DNA of 64,000 nucleotides from Oscillospiraceae bacterium (GTDB lineage: Bacteria > Bacillota > Clostridia > Oscillospirales > Acutalibacteraceae), in contig SVPA01000003.1 of assembly GCA_015066085.1 (NCBI GenBank), positions 1 through 64,000 on the forward strand, given 5' to 3'. Under the pieces are notes generated by a model. The model saw only the letters and a program-made list of their open reading frames with translations. It searched no databases and had not been told where the DNA came from. The position numbers were made by a program, and so were the translations under genes. Every line of letters starts with the position of its first letter. The stretch's first letter is position 1. Below are positions 48,784 through 59,527 of the stretch, piece by piece.

Positions 48784-51175
48784 ATGTCCTTATTTCTGCG
48801 ATAGTTACGCCTGCTTCTCCCTCGCCGAAAACGCCGAGTCGGAATGTAATAATATTTTTGTTTGACTTTAGGAACTCATGGGTGGCTTTTCTAAGCGCTC
48901 CTGTTCCCTTTCCGTGAATAATAGTAACGCTGGGTATTCCCGCAAGAACTGCGCCGTCAATATATCGGTCAAGTTCAATTATTCCTTCGTCAACCGTCAT
49001 TCCGCGCATATCAAATTCATATCTTGCATCGCGTTCTACCCTTGATTTAAGACCGGTAACTTTTCTTCCTTTTGAAGTTTGATTATCCTTTTTAGGAGCA
49101 TCACACAGTTTTAAATTTTTAACATCAGTCCAACTTTTAAGGCCGCCGATAGCAACAAGCGCCCTTTGTCTATCTTTAGATAATTGTTCGACAGTTGCTT
49201 GCTTATTAAGGTCACGAACCGTAACTGAATCTCCTAAAGCCAGTTCTCTTGGTAAAGAATAATCATCATTATCCAAAACGGAAACAGGGTCCGATTCATT
49301 CTGGATACCCTCGATAACATTTTTGCTGTTTTTAATTGCTTTTCCATATAGTTCAGAGGCATTATCTGCATTAAATTTTTTCTTGATATCTTCAAGTTCA
49401 AGAATGAGATTATTAGACTTATAACGAGCGTTATCAACTATATATAAAGCATCATTTTTTGCTTTTTCGAGTATTGACTCCTTCTTTGCGTTAGCGTCAG
49501 AAAGAGTTTTTTGTGCTTCGTCTAATAACTTTTCTGCCTTTTGTCTTTCAGATTTGGCAGATGAGCGTTCCTTATCAAGTTCAAGCCTTGCAATTTCAAG
49601 CGCTTTGGTTACCTTTTCGAGTTGTCGCTCATCATCGGCAATAAAGGTATCAGCCATATCAATAATATTCTCGGGTATGCCAAGTTTCTTTGAAATTGCA
49701 AATGCATTTGAACGACCTGGAACACCAACGAGAAGTTTGTAGGTTGGTTTTAATGTTTTTATATCGAACTCACAAGAAGCGTTTTCAACCCTAAAAGTAT
49801 CGATTGCGTAACTTTTTAGTTCAGGATAATGAGTTGTTGCAACGGTTTTAGCCCCGTTTTCAGCAAGAGTTATAAGAATTGCTTTAGCAAGAGCAGCGCC
49901 TTCAACGGGGTCAGTTCCTCCACCAAGTTCATCAAGCAAAACAAGACTGTTGTTAACCGATTCTTCAAGGATTTTAATAATATTTACCATATGGGAAGAA
50001 AAAGTAGACAACGACTGCTCAATACTTTGTTCGTCACCAATATCAACAAGTATTCTCTCGAAATAAGAAATCTCACTACCTTCATTTGCAGGAATAAGCA
50101 TACCGCACATCGACATTAAAGTAAGAAGTCCTATCGTTTTAAGGGTAACTGTTTTTCCGCCTGTATTTGGACCTGTAATAACTAATGTGTCATAATCTGT
50201 TCCGAGAGAAACCGAAATAGGGACAACTTTTTGTCTGTCAATAAGCGGATGTCTTGCCTCTTTAAGAACTATTCTTCCGCTATTGTTCATTTTAGGCATA
50301 GTAGCCTTCATTTTATAGGCAAGATTCGCCTTTGCAAAAACCAGATTAAGTTCGCAAAGCGCTTTGTATGACATTCTTATAGTATCAGAAAATTCAGAAA
50401 CCTTAAGGGAAAGTTCGGCAAGAATTCTTTCAATTTCTTCCCTTTCTTTCGACATTAAAACTCTAATTTCATTATTAGATTCAACTACTGACATAGGTTC
50501 AATAAACAAGGTTGAACCCGATGAAGAAGTATCGTGAACAATTCCGGGTATTTCGTTTTTACATTCGGATTTTACCGGAACAACATATCTGCCGTCACGC
50601 TGTGTAACAATGGCTTCCTGAAGATATTTGGCTTTGCCGTGATTCTTAATAATCGAATCTAATTTCTCCTTGATTAAGGCGGATTCTCTTCGAATTTTAC
50701 GGCGGATATCGGCAAGGGCTACCGAAGCATTGTCATGCATCTCTTCAGGGCTTTTAATTGCCAAAGAAATTGTGTCTTCAATAAATTTATTAGGAGATAG
50801 GGCGTTGAACAGGTCATTGAGTTTAACGACCGCAGTTTCTGATATATTATTGCGCCATTCTTTAACGCCTCTAATAACCCTTAGACAGTCGGCAACAGAC
50901 AATAAATCCCCCATTGTCAAAACGGCCCCAACCTCACATTTTGTAAGCAGAGGGTCGGGCTTTGCGGGATTGCCAAAAGACGGTGTAGCATATTTTGCTG
51001 AAAGTATATATGCTTCATCGGTCTTTTCAAGTTCACTTATTACGGTTTGAAAGTCACAAAAAGGGCGCAGACCAAGAGCGACCGCTTTAGCCGAATCCAT
51101 ACTTGCCTGTTCAGAAAGGAGTTTAAGAACAGAAATAAGTTCAAGTGAATTATAATATTTTTCAAATTCGTACAT
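48782..51175 (-). CDS. mutS2: Endonuclease MutS2
   Basis: GPNTGGKTVTLKTIGLL; LLDELGGGTDPVEGAAL; C-terminal Smr domain FDMRGMTVDE...HGKGTGALR. Confidence 0.96.
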   Translation of the reverse strand: MYEFEKYYNSLELISVLKLLSEQASMDSAKAVALGLRPFCDFQTVISELEKTDEAYILSAKYATPSFGNPAKPDPLLTKCEVGAVLTMGDLLSVADCLRVIRGVKEWRNNISETAVVKLNDLFNALSPNKFIEDTISLAIKSPEEMHDNASVALADIRRKIRRESALIKEKLDSIIKNHGKAKYLQEAIVTQRDGRYVVPVKSECKNEIPGIVHDTSSSGSTLFIEPMSVVESNNEIRVLMSKEREEIERILAELSLKVSEFSDTIRMSYKALCELNLVFAKANLAYKMKATMPKMNNSGRIVLKEARHPLIDRQKVVPISVSLGTDYDTLVITGPNTGGKTVTLKTIGLLTLMSMCGMLIPANEGSEISYFERILVDIGDEQSIEQSLSTFSSHMVNIIKILEESVNNSLVLLDELGGGTDPVEGAALAKAILITLAENGAKTVATTHYPELKSYAIDTFRVENASCEFDIKTLKPTYKLLVGVPGRSNAFAISKKLGIPENIIDMADTFIADDERQLEKVTKALEIARLELDKERSSAKSERQKAEKLLDEAQKTLSDANAKKESILEKAKNDALYIVDNARYKSNNLILELEDIKKKFNADNASELYGKAIKNSKNVIEGIQNESDPVSVLDNDDYSLPRELALGDSVTVRDLNKQATVEQLSKDRQRALVAIGGLKSWTDVKNLKLCDAPKKDNQTSKGRKVTGLKSRVERDARYEFDMRGMTVDEGIIELDRYIDGAVLAGIPSVTIIHGKGTGALRKATHEFLKSNKNIITFRLGVFGEGEAGVTIAEIRT

Positions 51176-51187
51176 ATATGTATTTCC

Positions 51188-51946
51188 TTAAAATAATGAA
51201 TTGAAAAACTGTAATGTTTTATAGTTGCGTTCGGTTTTATTTATAAAATACTTCTCAGTTATTTGCGAGAGAGCATACGCGGCTTGTTGCGGAAGGGTAA
51301 AGGCAAACAGTTTATTAAAATCAGAATAAATTATATGTCGCATTGCCGTTATCAGAGTTGTGTTTATCAAAGCATAACTCGTCTCATAGGGTGTGCATTC
51401 CGTACAGAAAAGAGTGCCTTCTGTTGTATCAAAGTACATCAGTTCATTCTCATACTTCAAACATTTTTTACAGGCAACAAGATCGGGCATATAACCAATA
51501 AGCGAAAGGAGTTTTAGTTCAACCACGGCCTTAATTAAATGAATGTCTCTTTTCCCTTTAGATAAATAGTATAGCGCATTTAAGAACAATCGCAGTACTG
51601 TTTCACTGGTTTCGTCAGAAGGAGCGTGGCATATAGCGAGTTCACAAAAATATTGGGCTAGAGAAAATGCTTCAATATCGTTACCGGTACTAAAGAAGAC
51701 CTCGATTGAACTGGCTTCTGTAATACGATATGAGTCGCCCTTTTTCTTTAAGGTCAGTGAGGAATAGGACAAAAACGAGGTTGCGGCGTTTCTCTTGCTT
51801 TTTATACTTTTTGCACCGCTTGCATAGGCTGTAATTATTCCGTTATTGCGCGACAAAACGGTGACAAGTTTATCACTGTCACCTATTTGTTGCTCCCGTA
51901 TTATCAGTCCGTCTATCGTTAATAGAGTTTGTTCCATCATGTACAC
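51188..51946 (-). CDS. recO: DNA repair protein RecO
   Basis: DGLIIREQQIGDSDKLVTVLSRNNGIITAYASGAKS; zinc-binding CKKC...CTEC. Confidence 0.92.
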   Translation of the reverse strand: MYMMEQTLLTIDGLIIREQQIGDSDKLVTVLSRNNGIITAYASGAKSIKSKRNAATSFLSYSSLTLKKKGDSYRITEASSIEVFFSTGNDIEAFSLAQYFCELAICHAPSDETSETVLRLFLNALYYLSKGKRDIHLIKAVVELKLLSLIGYMPDLVACKKCLKYENELMYFDTTEGTLFCTECTPYETSYALINTTLITAMRHIIYSDFNKLFAFTLPQQAAYALSQITEKYFINKTERNYKTLQFFNSLF

Positions 51947-52037
51947 TGCCTTGTGTTTTCAAATGTTCTCTATAATTTAAATATGACTCAATTTTTCCAT
52001 CATTTTTAAACTTATTCCAGTATTCATCTTGATTCAA
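51879..52037 (-). CDS. yqzL: YqzL-like small protein
   Basis: YWNKFKNDGKIESYLNYRE resembles YqzL; position between era and recO; TTG (or GTG at 52046) start after AGGGGG. Confidence 0.6.
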   Translation of the reverse strand: MNQDEYWNKFKNDGKIESYLNYREHLKTQGSVHDGTNSINDRRTDNTGATNR

Positions 52038-52099
52038 AATGGTCACCCCCTGCTGTGATATTAGTATCACACAAAGTATGAACATTATAAAAGGAAAAA

Positions 52100-53023
52100 T
52101 CAGTCAAGACCGAAAGTATGAATAAGACCTTGTCTATTTCGCCAGTCTTCCTTAACCTTTACCCAAAGTTTAACAGAGGCTCTGATTCCAAAAAAATCTT
52201 CAATATCTTTTCTGGACCTTATACCGATTTTTTTAAGCATCGAGCCGTTTTTACCTATTATAATTCCCTTATGAGAATCTCTTTCACAGTATATTGTTGC
52301 TTCAACTTCGAGAATTGGCTCCCCATCAACAGTATCACGCTCAAAAAATCTTTCTATATCAACAGCAATACCGTGAGGAACCTCTTTATCGAGTGACCTA
52401 AGCAGTTTCTCGCGAATCATTTCGGCAACCATTGTTTTTTCGCCTTGGTCTGTGATATCGTCACTACCGAAATAGTGAACAGATTCCTTTAAAAAGCCTT
52501 TAGCCTCATCAAGAATAATAGATACACCATCATTTTTAAGAGCAGAAACAGGAATTACACTTTCAAAATTGTAAAGTTTATTATAAGCAGTTATAATCTC
52601 AAACAATTCCTCTTTGTCCGAAAGCAAATCCACTTTATTTATAACAAGAAAGCATTTGTGTTTTCTGCGCTTAATTTCGTTAATAAGTTCAAGTTCTGCG
52701 GCAGGCAGATTATCTTTATTAAAGTTGAATTTAGGGGCAGCCTCAACAACTAACATAACAGCATCAACATCAGATAGGCCGCTGCCGACAGCCTTGACCA
52801 TATTCTCGCCGAGTTTGTTTCTTGGCTTGTGAAAACCCGGGGTGTCAACGAAAACGAACTGATTAACGCCTTTAGTAAACACACCCATTATTCTAGTGCG
52901 CGTAGTTTGCGCCTTATCGGAAACAATAGCAACTTTTTGACCAAGCAATCTGTTTATTATTGAAGATTTGCCGACATTTGGGCGCCCTACGATTGCAATA
53001 AAAGCCGAGTAAGTCTTATCCAT
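52100..53023 (-). CDS. era: GTPase Era
   Basis: GRPNVGKSSIINRLLGQKVAIVS; DTPGFHKP; KH domain GKNGSMLKKIG. Confidence 0.97.
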   Translation of the reverse strand: MDKTYSAFIAIVGRPNVGKSSIINRLLGQKVAIVSDKAQTTRTRIMGVFTKGVNQFVFVDTPGFHKPRNKLGENMVKAVGSGLSDVDAVMLVVEAAPKFNFNKDNLPAAELELINEIKRRKHKCFLVINKVDLLSDKEELFEIITAYNKLYNFESVIPVSALKNDGVSIILDEAKGFLKESVHYFGSDDITDQGEKTMVAEMIREKLLRSLDKEVPHGIAVDIERFFERDTVDGEPILEVEATIYCERDSHKGIIIGKNGSMLKKIGIRSRKDIEDFFGIRASVKLWVKVKEDWRNRQGLIHTFGLD

Positions 53024-53034
53024 ACGATACCGTC

Positions 53035-53508
53035 CTAAATTATTTGAAGACCAATTTTTTCAAGGGCTTGTTCTTCTTTTGTTCGCATAATTTTCTTCTG
53101 ATTACCCTCATCAACATGGTCATATCCGAGCAAATGAAAAACCGAATGAACCGTCAAATAAGCAATTTCACGCTCGACCGAGTGGCCGAATGTTTCGGCT
53201 TGATTAATAGCATGTTCAACAGAGATAATAATATCGCCGAGCATAATGCAGTCATTTTCCGGGTTTATATCATATTCTCCGTCATAAGACAAAGGAAAAG
53301 AAAGCACATCGGTAGACCTATTTATATTTCTGAATGTCTTATTGATTTCTTTAATTTTTCTGTCGCTGACAAAGGTTACATTTACCTCACAGTTGTCGGT
53401 AAAATCTTCAACCTCAAGCGCTGCCTTTATTGCAGAAATCACAAGTTCGGTTGTATTGTTTGAAAGAACGGATTTTCTTTGCCTGTTAGCAAAATTTACA
53501 CTAATCAT
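53035..53508 (-). CDS. ybeY: Endoribonuclease YbeY
   Basis: FRNINRSTDVLSFPL; HSVFHLLGYDHVD; start refined to 53508 with AAAGGAA. Confidence 0.94.
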   Translation of the reverse strand: MISVNFANRQRKSVLSNNTTELVISAIKAALEVEDFTDNCEVNVTFVSDRKIKEINKTFRNINRSTDVLSFPLSYDGEYDINPENDCIMLGDIIISVEHAINQAETFGHSVEREIAYLTVHSVFHLLGYDHVDEGNQKKIMRTKEEQALEKIGLQII

Positions 53509-54472
53509 TTCTATTCCTTTGCTCGTCTGATTTTTCGTAAGCATTGATGATTGCCTGTACTAACTTATGTCTTACGACGTCTTTTCCTCTAAGCCGTATG
53601 ATTTCAATATCATCTACCTTTTTAAGCACAGAAACAGCGTCCTTCAGACCGGATTTTTTACCTTTAGGAAGGTCAATCTGAGTAACATCTCCCGTAACAA
53701 CAGCCTTAGAATTAAAGCCAAGACGGGTAAGAAACATTTTCATTTGTTCACAAGTGGTGTTCTGGGCTTCGTCAAGGATAATAAAACTATCATCAAGAGT
53801 TCTTCCGCGCATATAGGCAAGTGGAGCAACCTCAATATCTCCCCTTTCCTGACATCTTTGAAAGTTTTCTGCACCAAGCATTTCAAAGAGAGCGTCATAA
53901 AGGGGACGGAGATAAGGGTCAACCTTTGATTGAAGGTCGCCGGGTAAAAAGCCAAGACTTTCTCCCGCCTCGACAGCAGGACGAGTCAATATTATTCGGT
54001 TAATTTCTTTTGCTCTGAACGCCTTAACAGCCATTGCAACCGCAAGATATGTTTTTCCCGTTCCGGCAGGTCCAACACCGATTGTTATAGTGTTGTTTTT
54101 AATTGCTTCAAGGTACCTTTTTTGTCCAAGTGTTTTCGGCTTGACAGGTTTTCCCTTTGAAGTGACACAAACACAGTCGCTGTCTGTAAGACGGGATATC
54201 TGATGCTCATCTCCGTCAGATACAAGTGAAAAAACATAATCAATATTCTGGTCAGTTATTACCTCACCTTTACTGATTAATGTAAGAAGGCTATTTGTTG
54301 CACGAACAGCCTTCTGAACATCATCAGGGTCGCCTTTAATTCTAACATAACTACCGTGCGAGGATATTTTTACCGAATATTTTTGTTCAATCTTTTTAAT
54401 GTTTTCATCGAAACTTCCGAAAAGACTTATTATATCTTCCATTCTGTCGATATTAATTATTTGCTCCATCAT
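53501..54472 (-). CDS. phoH: PhoH-family protein
   Basis: GVGPAGTGKTYLAVAMA; LTRPAVEAGESLGFLPGDL; DEAQNTT. Confidence 0.95.
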   Translation of the reverse strand: MMEQIINIDRMEDIISLFGSFDENIKKIEQKYSVKISSHGSYVRIKGDPDDVQKAVRATNSLLTLISKGEVITDQNIDYVFSLVSDGDEHQISRLTDSDCVCVTSKGKPVKPKTLGQKRYLEAIKNNTITIGVGPAGTGKTYLAVAMAVKAFRAKEINRIILTRPAVEAGESLGFLPGDLQSKVDPYLRPLYDALFEMLGAENFQRCQERGDIEVAPLAYMRGRTLDDSFIILDEAQNTTCEQMKMFLTRLGFNSKAVVTGDVTQIDLPKGKKSGLKDAVSVLKKVDDIEIIRLRGKDVVRHKLVQAIINAYEKSDEQRNRND

Positions 54473-54492
54473 ATAATGCTCCGAAAAAAGTG

Positions 54493-56838
54493 TTACATTA
54501 TTACCTTAATAATATGTTCTTTGCCATCGGGAATATATTTAACAAAATTTCCATCTTGCTTAACGCCATCAACTTCAAGAACGGAAACTCCGGTTTGCTT
54601 GTGTTCAGGGTTTGAAACAATAACTTTATAAACATTCTTTCTAAAGGGTCTTATTACCTCAAAACCATCCCATTCCTGATTTATACAAGGGTCAATAATT
54701 AAGCCTTCAAGACTGGTTTTAATACCAAGCATATAATCAAGAACGGCTCTAAACATCCAAGCAGCAGTTCCGGTCATCCAGTGATAAGCGCCTCTGCCGT
54801 ATTCAGGAGAATTTGGTCCGTGAGAGAACTGAGAATAAATATAGGGTTCGCACATATGGACGTCTTGCTTTTTACAAGCGGGCAGAACTTTTTTGTATAC
54901 TCGATACATATCGTTACCTCTGCCGAGTAAAGCCTTAGCAACAAGGTTGAATGCAGTAGCGTGAGAAAATACAGCGCCATTTTCCTTCATACCTCTTGCA
55001 AATGCGCTTGATACGCCGATATTTTCATCAAGACAATCATACGCAGGCATTACAAGAGACAAACCATAGGGAGTTTCAAGGTAATCGTCAACGGCATCCA
55101 TTGCTTTCTCAAGACGCTCTTTACTGCCAATTCCGCTGATTACAGCCCAAGTTTGAGTATTAAGATAGGTGTTTCCAACTCTATCCTTCTTTGTTCCGAC
55201 AGCCTCCATTAAATCGTTATATCCGATAATATACCAATCTTCATCCCAAGCAAATTCCTCGTGGGCGGTTTTAAATTGTTCTGCAATTTTAGTAAGTTCG
55301 GTTAACTCCTTATCGTCATTTTTAAGTATTAAAAGGGGCTTAATTTCGTTAATGCAATAATAAATAAACTGTGCAAGCCAAACGCTTTCGCCAATACCTT
55401 TATCGCCAACACGATTCAAACTATCGTTCCAGTCGCCGCCGCCAAAAAGAGGCAAACCGTGACAGCCCTTATCGCATGCAATTCTCTTAAGTCCAAGCAA
55501 AATATGCTCGTAAAGAGTTCCCTGACCGCCGTCAAGGTAAGGGATTACCTCGTCAAGAATTGCCATATCTGCAGTTTCGTTAATGTAATTACAAGTTGCA
55601 AGAGCCATCCAAAGCGGAACATCCACCTTAATACCCTTATTTGCTTTATACTCTATTCTGCTTGTTACATCGCATGGAGAACCATCAGAGAAAATAAAAC
55701 TTGCAACTCTTAAAATCTGTTCTCTTGCCCACTTAGAACTTAGCGGAATCATACCAAAAGCGTCCTGGAAACTGTCACGCATACCCATACTTTGTTCAAG
55801 ATGATAGTATGACGGTGCTCTACCAAAATTGAAATTCATATAAATTTGATATTTGTTCCAGTAATTAAAGTTTCTGTTGATTTCTTCGTCAGGAGTTTTA
55901 ATTTTAATTCCGTCTACATAGTTTGTCCAAAATTCAGTAGTCTTTGTATATAATTCATCAATTATCTCGGTTGTAAATTTAGCAGGAGTTTTTTCAAAAA
56001 TATTAGTATAAACATCATTTTCGTAGCATTCGTCAGCCGAAAGTTCTAAATTCCAACAAAAAGCAGCAACCGAAGGCATGCCAAAATTATCTTTATTGGA
56101 AAGAGAACCGTTTTCTACTGAAACAGGGTTATGAACATCTCTGTGAACACCTATAAAGCGTTCTTGTGAGGTTTCAATGCTTTCGGGAGATTTGGTCGCA
56201 CCAATCATAACGGTATAAGGCCAAACTTTATCAGATTTGAAGTTATCACCGGCACGACTGCTTGTACTCCAAATAGAATAATTAGCAAAGATTTTTTCGT
56301 CATTAATTTTTGCTTGTCCAAACATTGAAGCAATTGCTCTCTCGTGCTCGTTAAATTCGAAATTTCCAAGTTGCAGTTCTTCGTAAAAATAGACCGAAAG
56401 ATTTCTTTTTGAGCCGGAAATGTTTGTAATTTTAATTCTTGCAATTTCCGCATCTACGCCCATAGGTACAAAATAGGTTATTTCGCCGGCAATACCGTGG
56501 CTTTCGGTTTTAACTGTAGTGTAACCCATACCGTGAACAGCCTCAAATTTATCAAAACTGTTTTGTACAGGCATAACATTTAAAGAGAAAATTTCGCCAC
56601 TATCGTTATCCTTTATGTAAACATATCTTCCGGGTCTGTCAGAAATCAGATTTCTTTGCTCTCTTCTGAGAATATTATTTGCATGGTGACTCTTGTAGAA
56701 ACTGAATCCGCCTCCTGTTGAGGAAACGATTGCACAATAATCACCGTTAGAGAGATAGTTTACCCAAGGAAGCGGAGTATCATATCTTGTTACAATGAAT
56801 TCATTACCCTTTTCAGAAAAATGACCATACTTATTCAT
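54493..56838 (-). CDS. GH94 glycoside phosphorylase (cellobiose/cellodextrin phosphorylase-like)
   Basis: PLPWVNYLSNGDYCAIVSSTGGGFSFY; GLPLFGGGDWNDSLNRVG; YHWMTGTAAWM. Confidence 0.88.
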   Translation of the reverse strand: MNKYGHFSEKGNEFIVTRYDTPLPWVNYLSNGDYCAIVSSTGGGFSFYKSHHANNILRREQRNLISDRPGRYVYIKDNDSGEIFSLNVMPVQNSFDKFEAVHGMGYTTVKTESHGIAGEITYFVPMGVDAEIARIKITNISGSKRNLSVYFYEELQLGNFEFNEHERAIASMFGQAKINDEKIFANYSIWSTSSRAGDNFKSDKVWPYTVMIGATKSPESIETSQERFIGVHRDVHNPVSVENGSLSNKDNFGMPSVAAFCWNLELSADECYENDVYTNIFEKTPAKFTTEIIDELYTKTTEFWTNYVDGIKIKTPDEEINRNFNYWNKYQIYMNFNFGRAPSYYHLEQSMGMRDSFQDAFGMIPLSSKWAREQILRVASFIFSDGSPCDVTSRIEYKANKGIKVDVPLWMALATCNYINETADMAILDEVIPYLDGGQGTLYEHILLGLKRIACDKGCHGLPLFGGGDWNDSLNRVGDKGIGESVWLAQFIYYCINEIKPLLILKNDDKELTELTKIAEQFKTAHEEFAWDEDWYIIGYNDLMEAVGTKKDRVGNTYLNTQTWAVISGIGSKERLEKAMDAVDDYLETPYGLSLVMPAYDCLDENIGVSSAFARGMKENGAVFSHATAFNLVAKALLGRGNDMYRVYKKVLPACKKQDVHMCEPYIYSQFSHGPNSPEYGRGAYHWMTGTAAWMFRAVLDYMLGIKTSLEGLIIDPCINQEWDGFEVIRPFRKNVYKVIVSNPEHKQTGVSVLEVDGVKQDGNFVKYIPDGKEHIIKVIM

Positions 56839-56902
56839 AAAAAACCTCCAAAAACAAATATAATTTATATTTAATAAATTATATCATAATATAGCATTCG
56901 TT

Positions 56903-58078
56903 TCAATACTCAATTTTAAGCTGTTGCTCTACTGCAATATTCTCCGTACAATTCGCAGATACAGTAATTAAAAACCTATCATTTAATTCTTTTATGTCTG
57001 TAGTATAGTTATTAACCTTCACAATCGGTTGGTTTCTTAATGATTCACTAATTTGATATAACGCTATATCAATACTTTCTTCTTTTGATAAACGGACAAT
57101 ATGTTTTTCTTTAAACACAAATTTTCGTTGAACAATTTGAATAGGCAGTTCCTTTTCAAACATTTTTAAACTAAAAACGTTATAAATCGAATCGGAATAA
57201 CCATCGACATCGTGCAAATACAGAGGTATTTCAAGCCAAAAAATCTTTAAAATGCTTCTGTATTGAGTTCTATTTACTTCGGTTTCTAATAATAAATCTT
57301 TCATAACTTCAACACTAAAAACTCGCTGTGTATCGGCTAATATTTCACCCTTAGAATGAACAAATTTTGTATTAGCATCATCTGAGATAACTCCGGAAAC
57401 TAAAAGGTCCCCCTTTCTTACCGCCTGACCCAGTAAAAACTCTTTTTTGCCCTCAATGATTTCAGCAGATTTAATTACTCCGTCAAAAGAAGCGACTATA
57501 TTAGACGGAGTGTTTTCGGGATTTTTTTCAGATTCCGTTGCAACAGAAATATTTACCGTAAGATTTGAACCCTCAACATTTAGTGAAACCCAAGCGATAT
57601 TGTCAATCCTAAGCGCCAATAACTGCGAAAGATTATATGTATCAATGCTCTGCCTTGGGACTCCGGCAGATACTCCCAGTTCACTTAAAACAGATATAAT
57701 TTGATTTTTGTCAATACTGTTAGGTGCGACAATATCTATGTTCCAAATAAACTGAGAAAAAGCGATATTTATTATAAAAAACATTGCAATACCGGTAATC
57801 AGGCCCGGGCGTTTTATGACTTTTTTGCTTATAAACACAAGGCCATGTTTTTCTTGCAATCTGACTCTTATTGACCTATCAATTTTTCTTCTTATTTCGC
57901 GAAGATTTTTATAGTCTGACAACCCTATATTAAGGTATATTCCGTCGTTTTTCCTTTTTATATTCCAAACGGAGATTCCGTTTGACGCGCAGTAATTTAT
58001 AAATCTTTCAGGAGCAACACCAAAAACAAAAATTCTAACAAAACCTAATAGAAACCTATAAAATGACAACATCTGCAC
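56903..58078 (-). CDS. yqfD: Sporulation protein YqfD
   Basis: RFLLGFVRIFVFGVAPERFINYCASNGISVWNI; next to yqfC. Confidence 0.9.
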   Translation of the reverse strand: MQMLSFYRFLLGFVRIFVFGVAPERFINYCASNGISVWNIKRKNDGIYLNIGLSDYKNLREIRRKIDRSIRVRLQEKHGLVFISKKVIKRPGLITGIAMFFIINIAFSQFIWNIDIVAPNSIDKNQIISVLSELGVSAGVPRQSIDTYNLSQLLALRIDNIAWVSLNVEGSNLTVNISVATESEKNPENTPSNIVASFDGVIKSAEIIEGKKEFLLGQAVRKGDLLVSGVISDDANTKFVHSKGEILADTQRVFSVEVMKDLLLETEVNRTQYRSILKIFWLEIPLYLHDVDGYSDSIYNVFSLKMFEKELPIQIVQRKFVFKEKHIVRLSKEESIDIALYQISESLRNQPIVKVNNYTTDIKELNDRFLITVSANCTENIAVEQQLKIEY

Positions 58079-58087
58079 TCATCACCA

Positions 58088-58375
58088 TTACTCAAACTCA
58101 ACACTTGAAAATCGACCCGTAAGCATAAAGGCGCCGCTTTCAACATTACTTAACATTATGGAAGAACCCGTTACTGTCAGCATCTTTTGTTTGCCAAGCC
58201 TTATTTTTAACATATTTTCTGAATATTCTGTTATTGAATATTTCCCCTCAAATGACATTCTTGTGTTACCGAAGAATTCAATATGAGGCACTCCCGAAAG
58301 ACTTGCAAAAGGAATATCTGATTTATTTATACTTATTTGCTCATCAAAACTAATCCTTTTTCTTTTTTCACCCAT
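58088..58375 (-). CDS. yqfC: Sporulation protein YqfC (YabP/YqfC family)
   Basis: Small YabP-like protein (HIEFFGNTRMSFEGKYSITEYSENMLKIRLGK) upstream of yqfD. Confidence 0.85.
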   Translation of the reverse strand: MGEKRKRISFDEQISINKSDIPFASLSGVPHIEFFGNTRMSFEGKYSITEYSENMLKIRLGKQKMLTVTGSSIMLSNVESGAFMLTGRFSSVEFE

Positions 58376-58447
58376 TTAACCACCTCATTCATACTATTCA
58401 TTCTATGATAATATAGTTTGAGTGTATGATATATTTGAGGTATTGTT

Positions 58448-59485
58448 ATGAAATATAAAGTAGTTTTAACGGCTTCGGTAATATCTTGTTTCGCTTTATG
58501 CCTTGTTGTGTTTTCTTCAGGCGCTACTGCGGGAGCAATACATGGTCTTAACCTATGTTATTCTGTAGTTATCCCCTCTCTCTTTCCGTTTATGGTTTGT
58601 TCGCTGGTTTTGTTTAAGACAAAAATACTTACAACCTTTGCTGACAGACTAGAAAGAATAACCTTATCGATTTTCTCCCTTGATTCAGAATGTTTTACAG
58701 TTTTTCTATTATCGCTTATCGGCGGATTTCCGGTGGGTGCGAAACTAATTGAAAAACTTTATGTAGACAAAAAAATATCAAAAAAGACCGCTGAACTTAT
58801 GCTTGGTTTTTGCGTAAATTCAGGGCCTTCATTTATTGTTATTACTGTAGGTGCAGGTATTCTATCAAACAAAACTCTTGGCTATATTCTTCTGTTTTCA
58901 AGCATTATTTCTTCATTTTTAGTAGCACTTATATTTTCAAGGTTTATAAGACCTCAGCCAACAAGGTTTAGACCAAAAAACGAAAAATTTGTTATAAGCG
59001 AAACAATTATTAAGTCAACCTACGATGCAACAACATCTATTATAAATATTTGTTCATTTGTAGTGCTTTTTTCGACTATAATCGGGTTGATTGATTCATA
59101 TTTAAGCAGCAGTTCAATAATCAGAAACATTTTACCTTTACTTGAAATTACAAGCGGGATTAAGTATTATTCAAAAAATATATTTTTTATTTCTTTTATT
59201 ATTGGGTTTGCCGGAATATGTGTACATTTTCAGGTTATATCATCTTGTAAAACAATAAACATAAATTACTTTAAATTTTTTATGTTCAGAATTTTTCACG
59301 GAGCATTGTGTTCATTTTGTACTTATATTTTGCTTAAAATTTTTAAAATATCGGTGCCGACAGTATCTATCAACCCCTCTTTAGTCATTGAACCGTCAAG
59401 ATATACTATAGTTTTCGGAATAGTTTTTATCGCCCTTTCAGTGCTTTTTATTGTATCTACAAGAAAATTTTCTAAAACTATATAG
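58448..59485 (+). CDS. ylbJ: Sporulation integral membrane protein YlbJ-like (GATE domain)
   Basis: GLNLCYSVVIPSLFPFMVCSLVL; LSLIGGFPVGAKLI; LGFCVNSGPSFIVITVG. Confidence 0.82.
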   Translation: MKYKVVLTASVISCFALCLVVFSSGATAGAIHGLNLCYSVVIPSLFPFMVCSLVLFKTKILTTFADRLERITLSIFSLDSECFTVFLLSLIGGFPVGAKLIEKLYVDKKISKKTAELMLGFCVNSGPSFIVITVGAGILSNKTLGYILLFSSIISSFLVALIFSRFIRPQPTRFRPKNEKFVISETIIKSTYDATTSIINICSFVVLFSTIIGLIDSYLSSSSIIRNILPLLEITSGIKYYSKNIFFISFIIGFAGICVHFQVISSCKTININYFKFFMFRIFHGALCSFCTYILLKIFKISVPTVSINPSLVIEPSRYTIVFGIVFIALSVLFIVSTRKFSKTI

Positions 59486-59527
59486 CATTTTTTGTAATTT
59501 TCTGTTATAATGTCACTTGGTGATATT

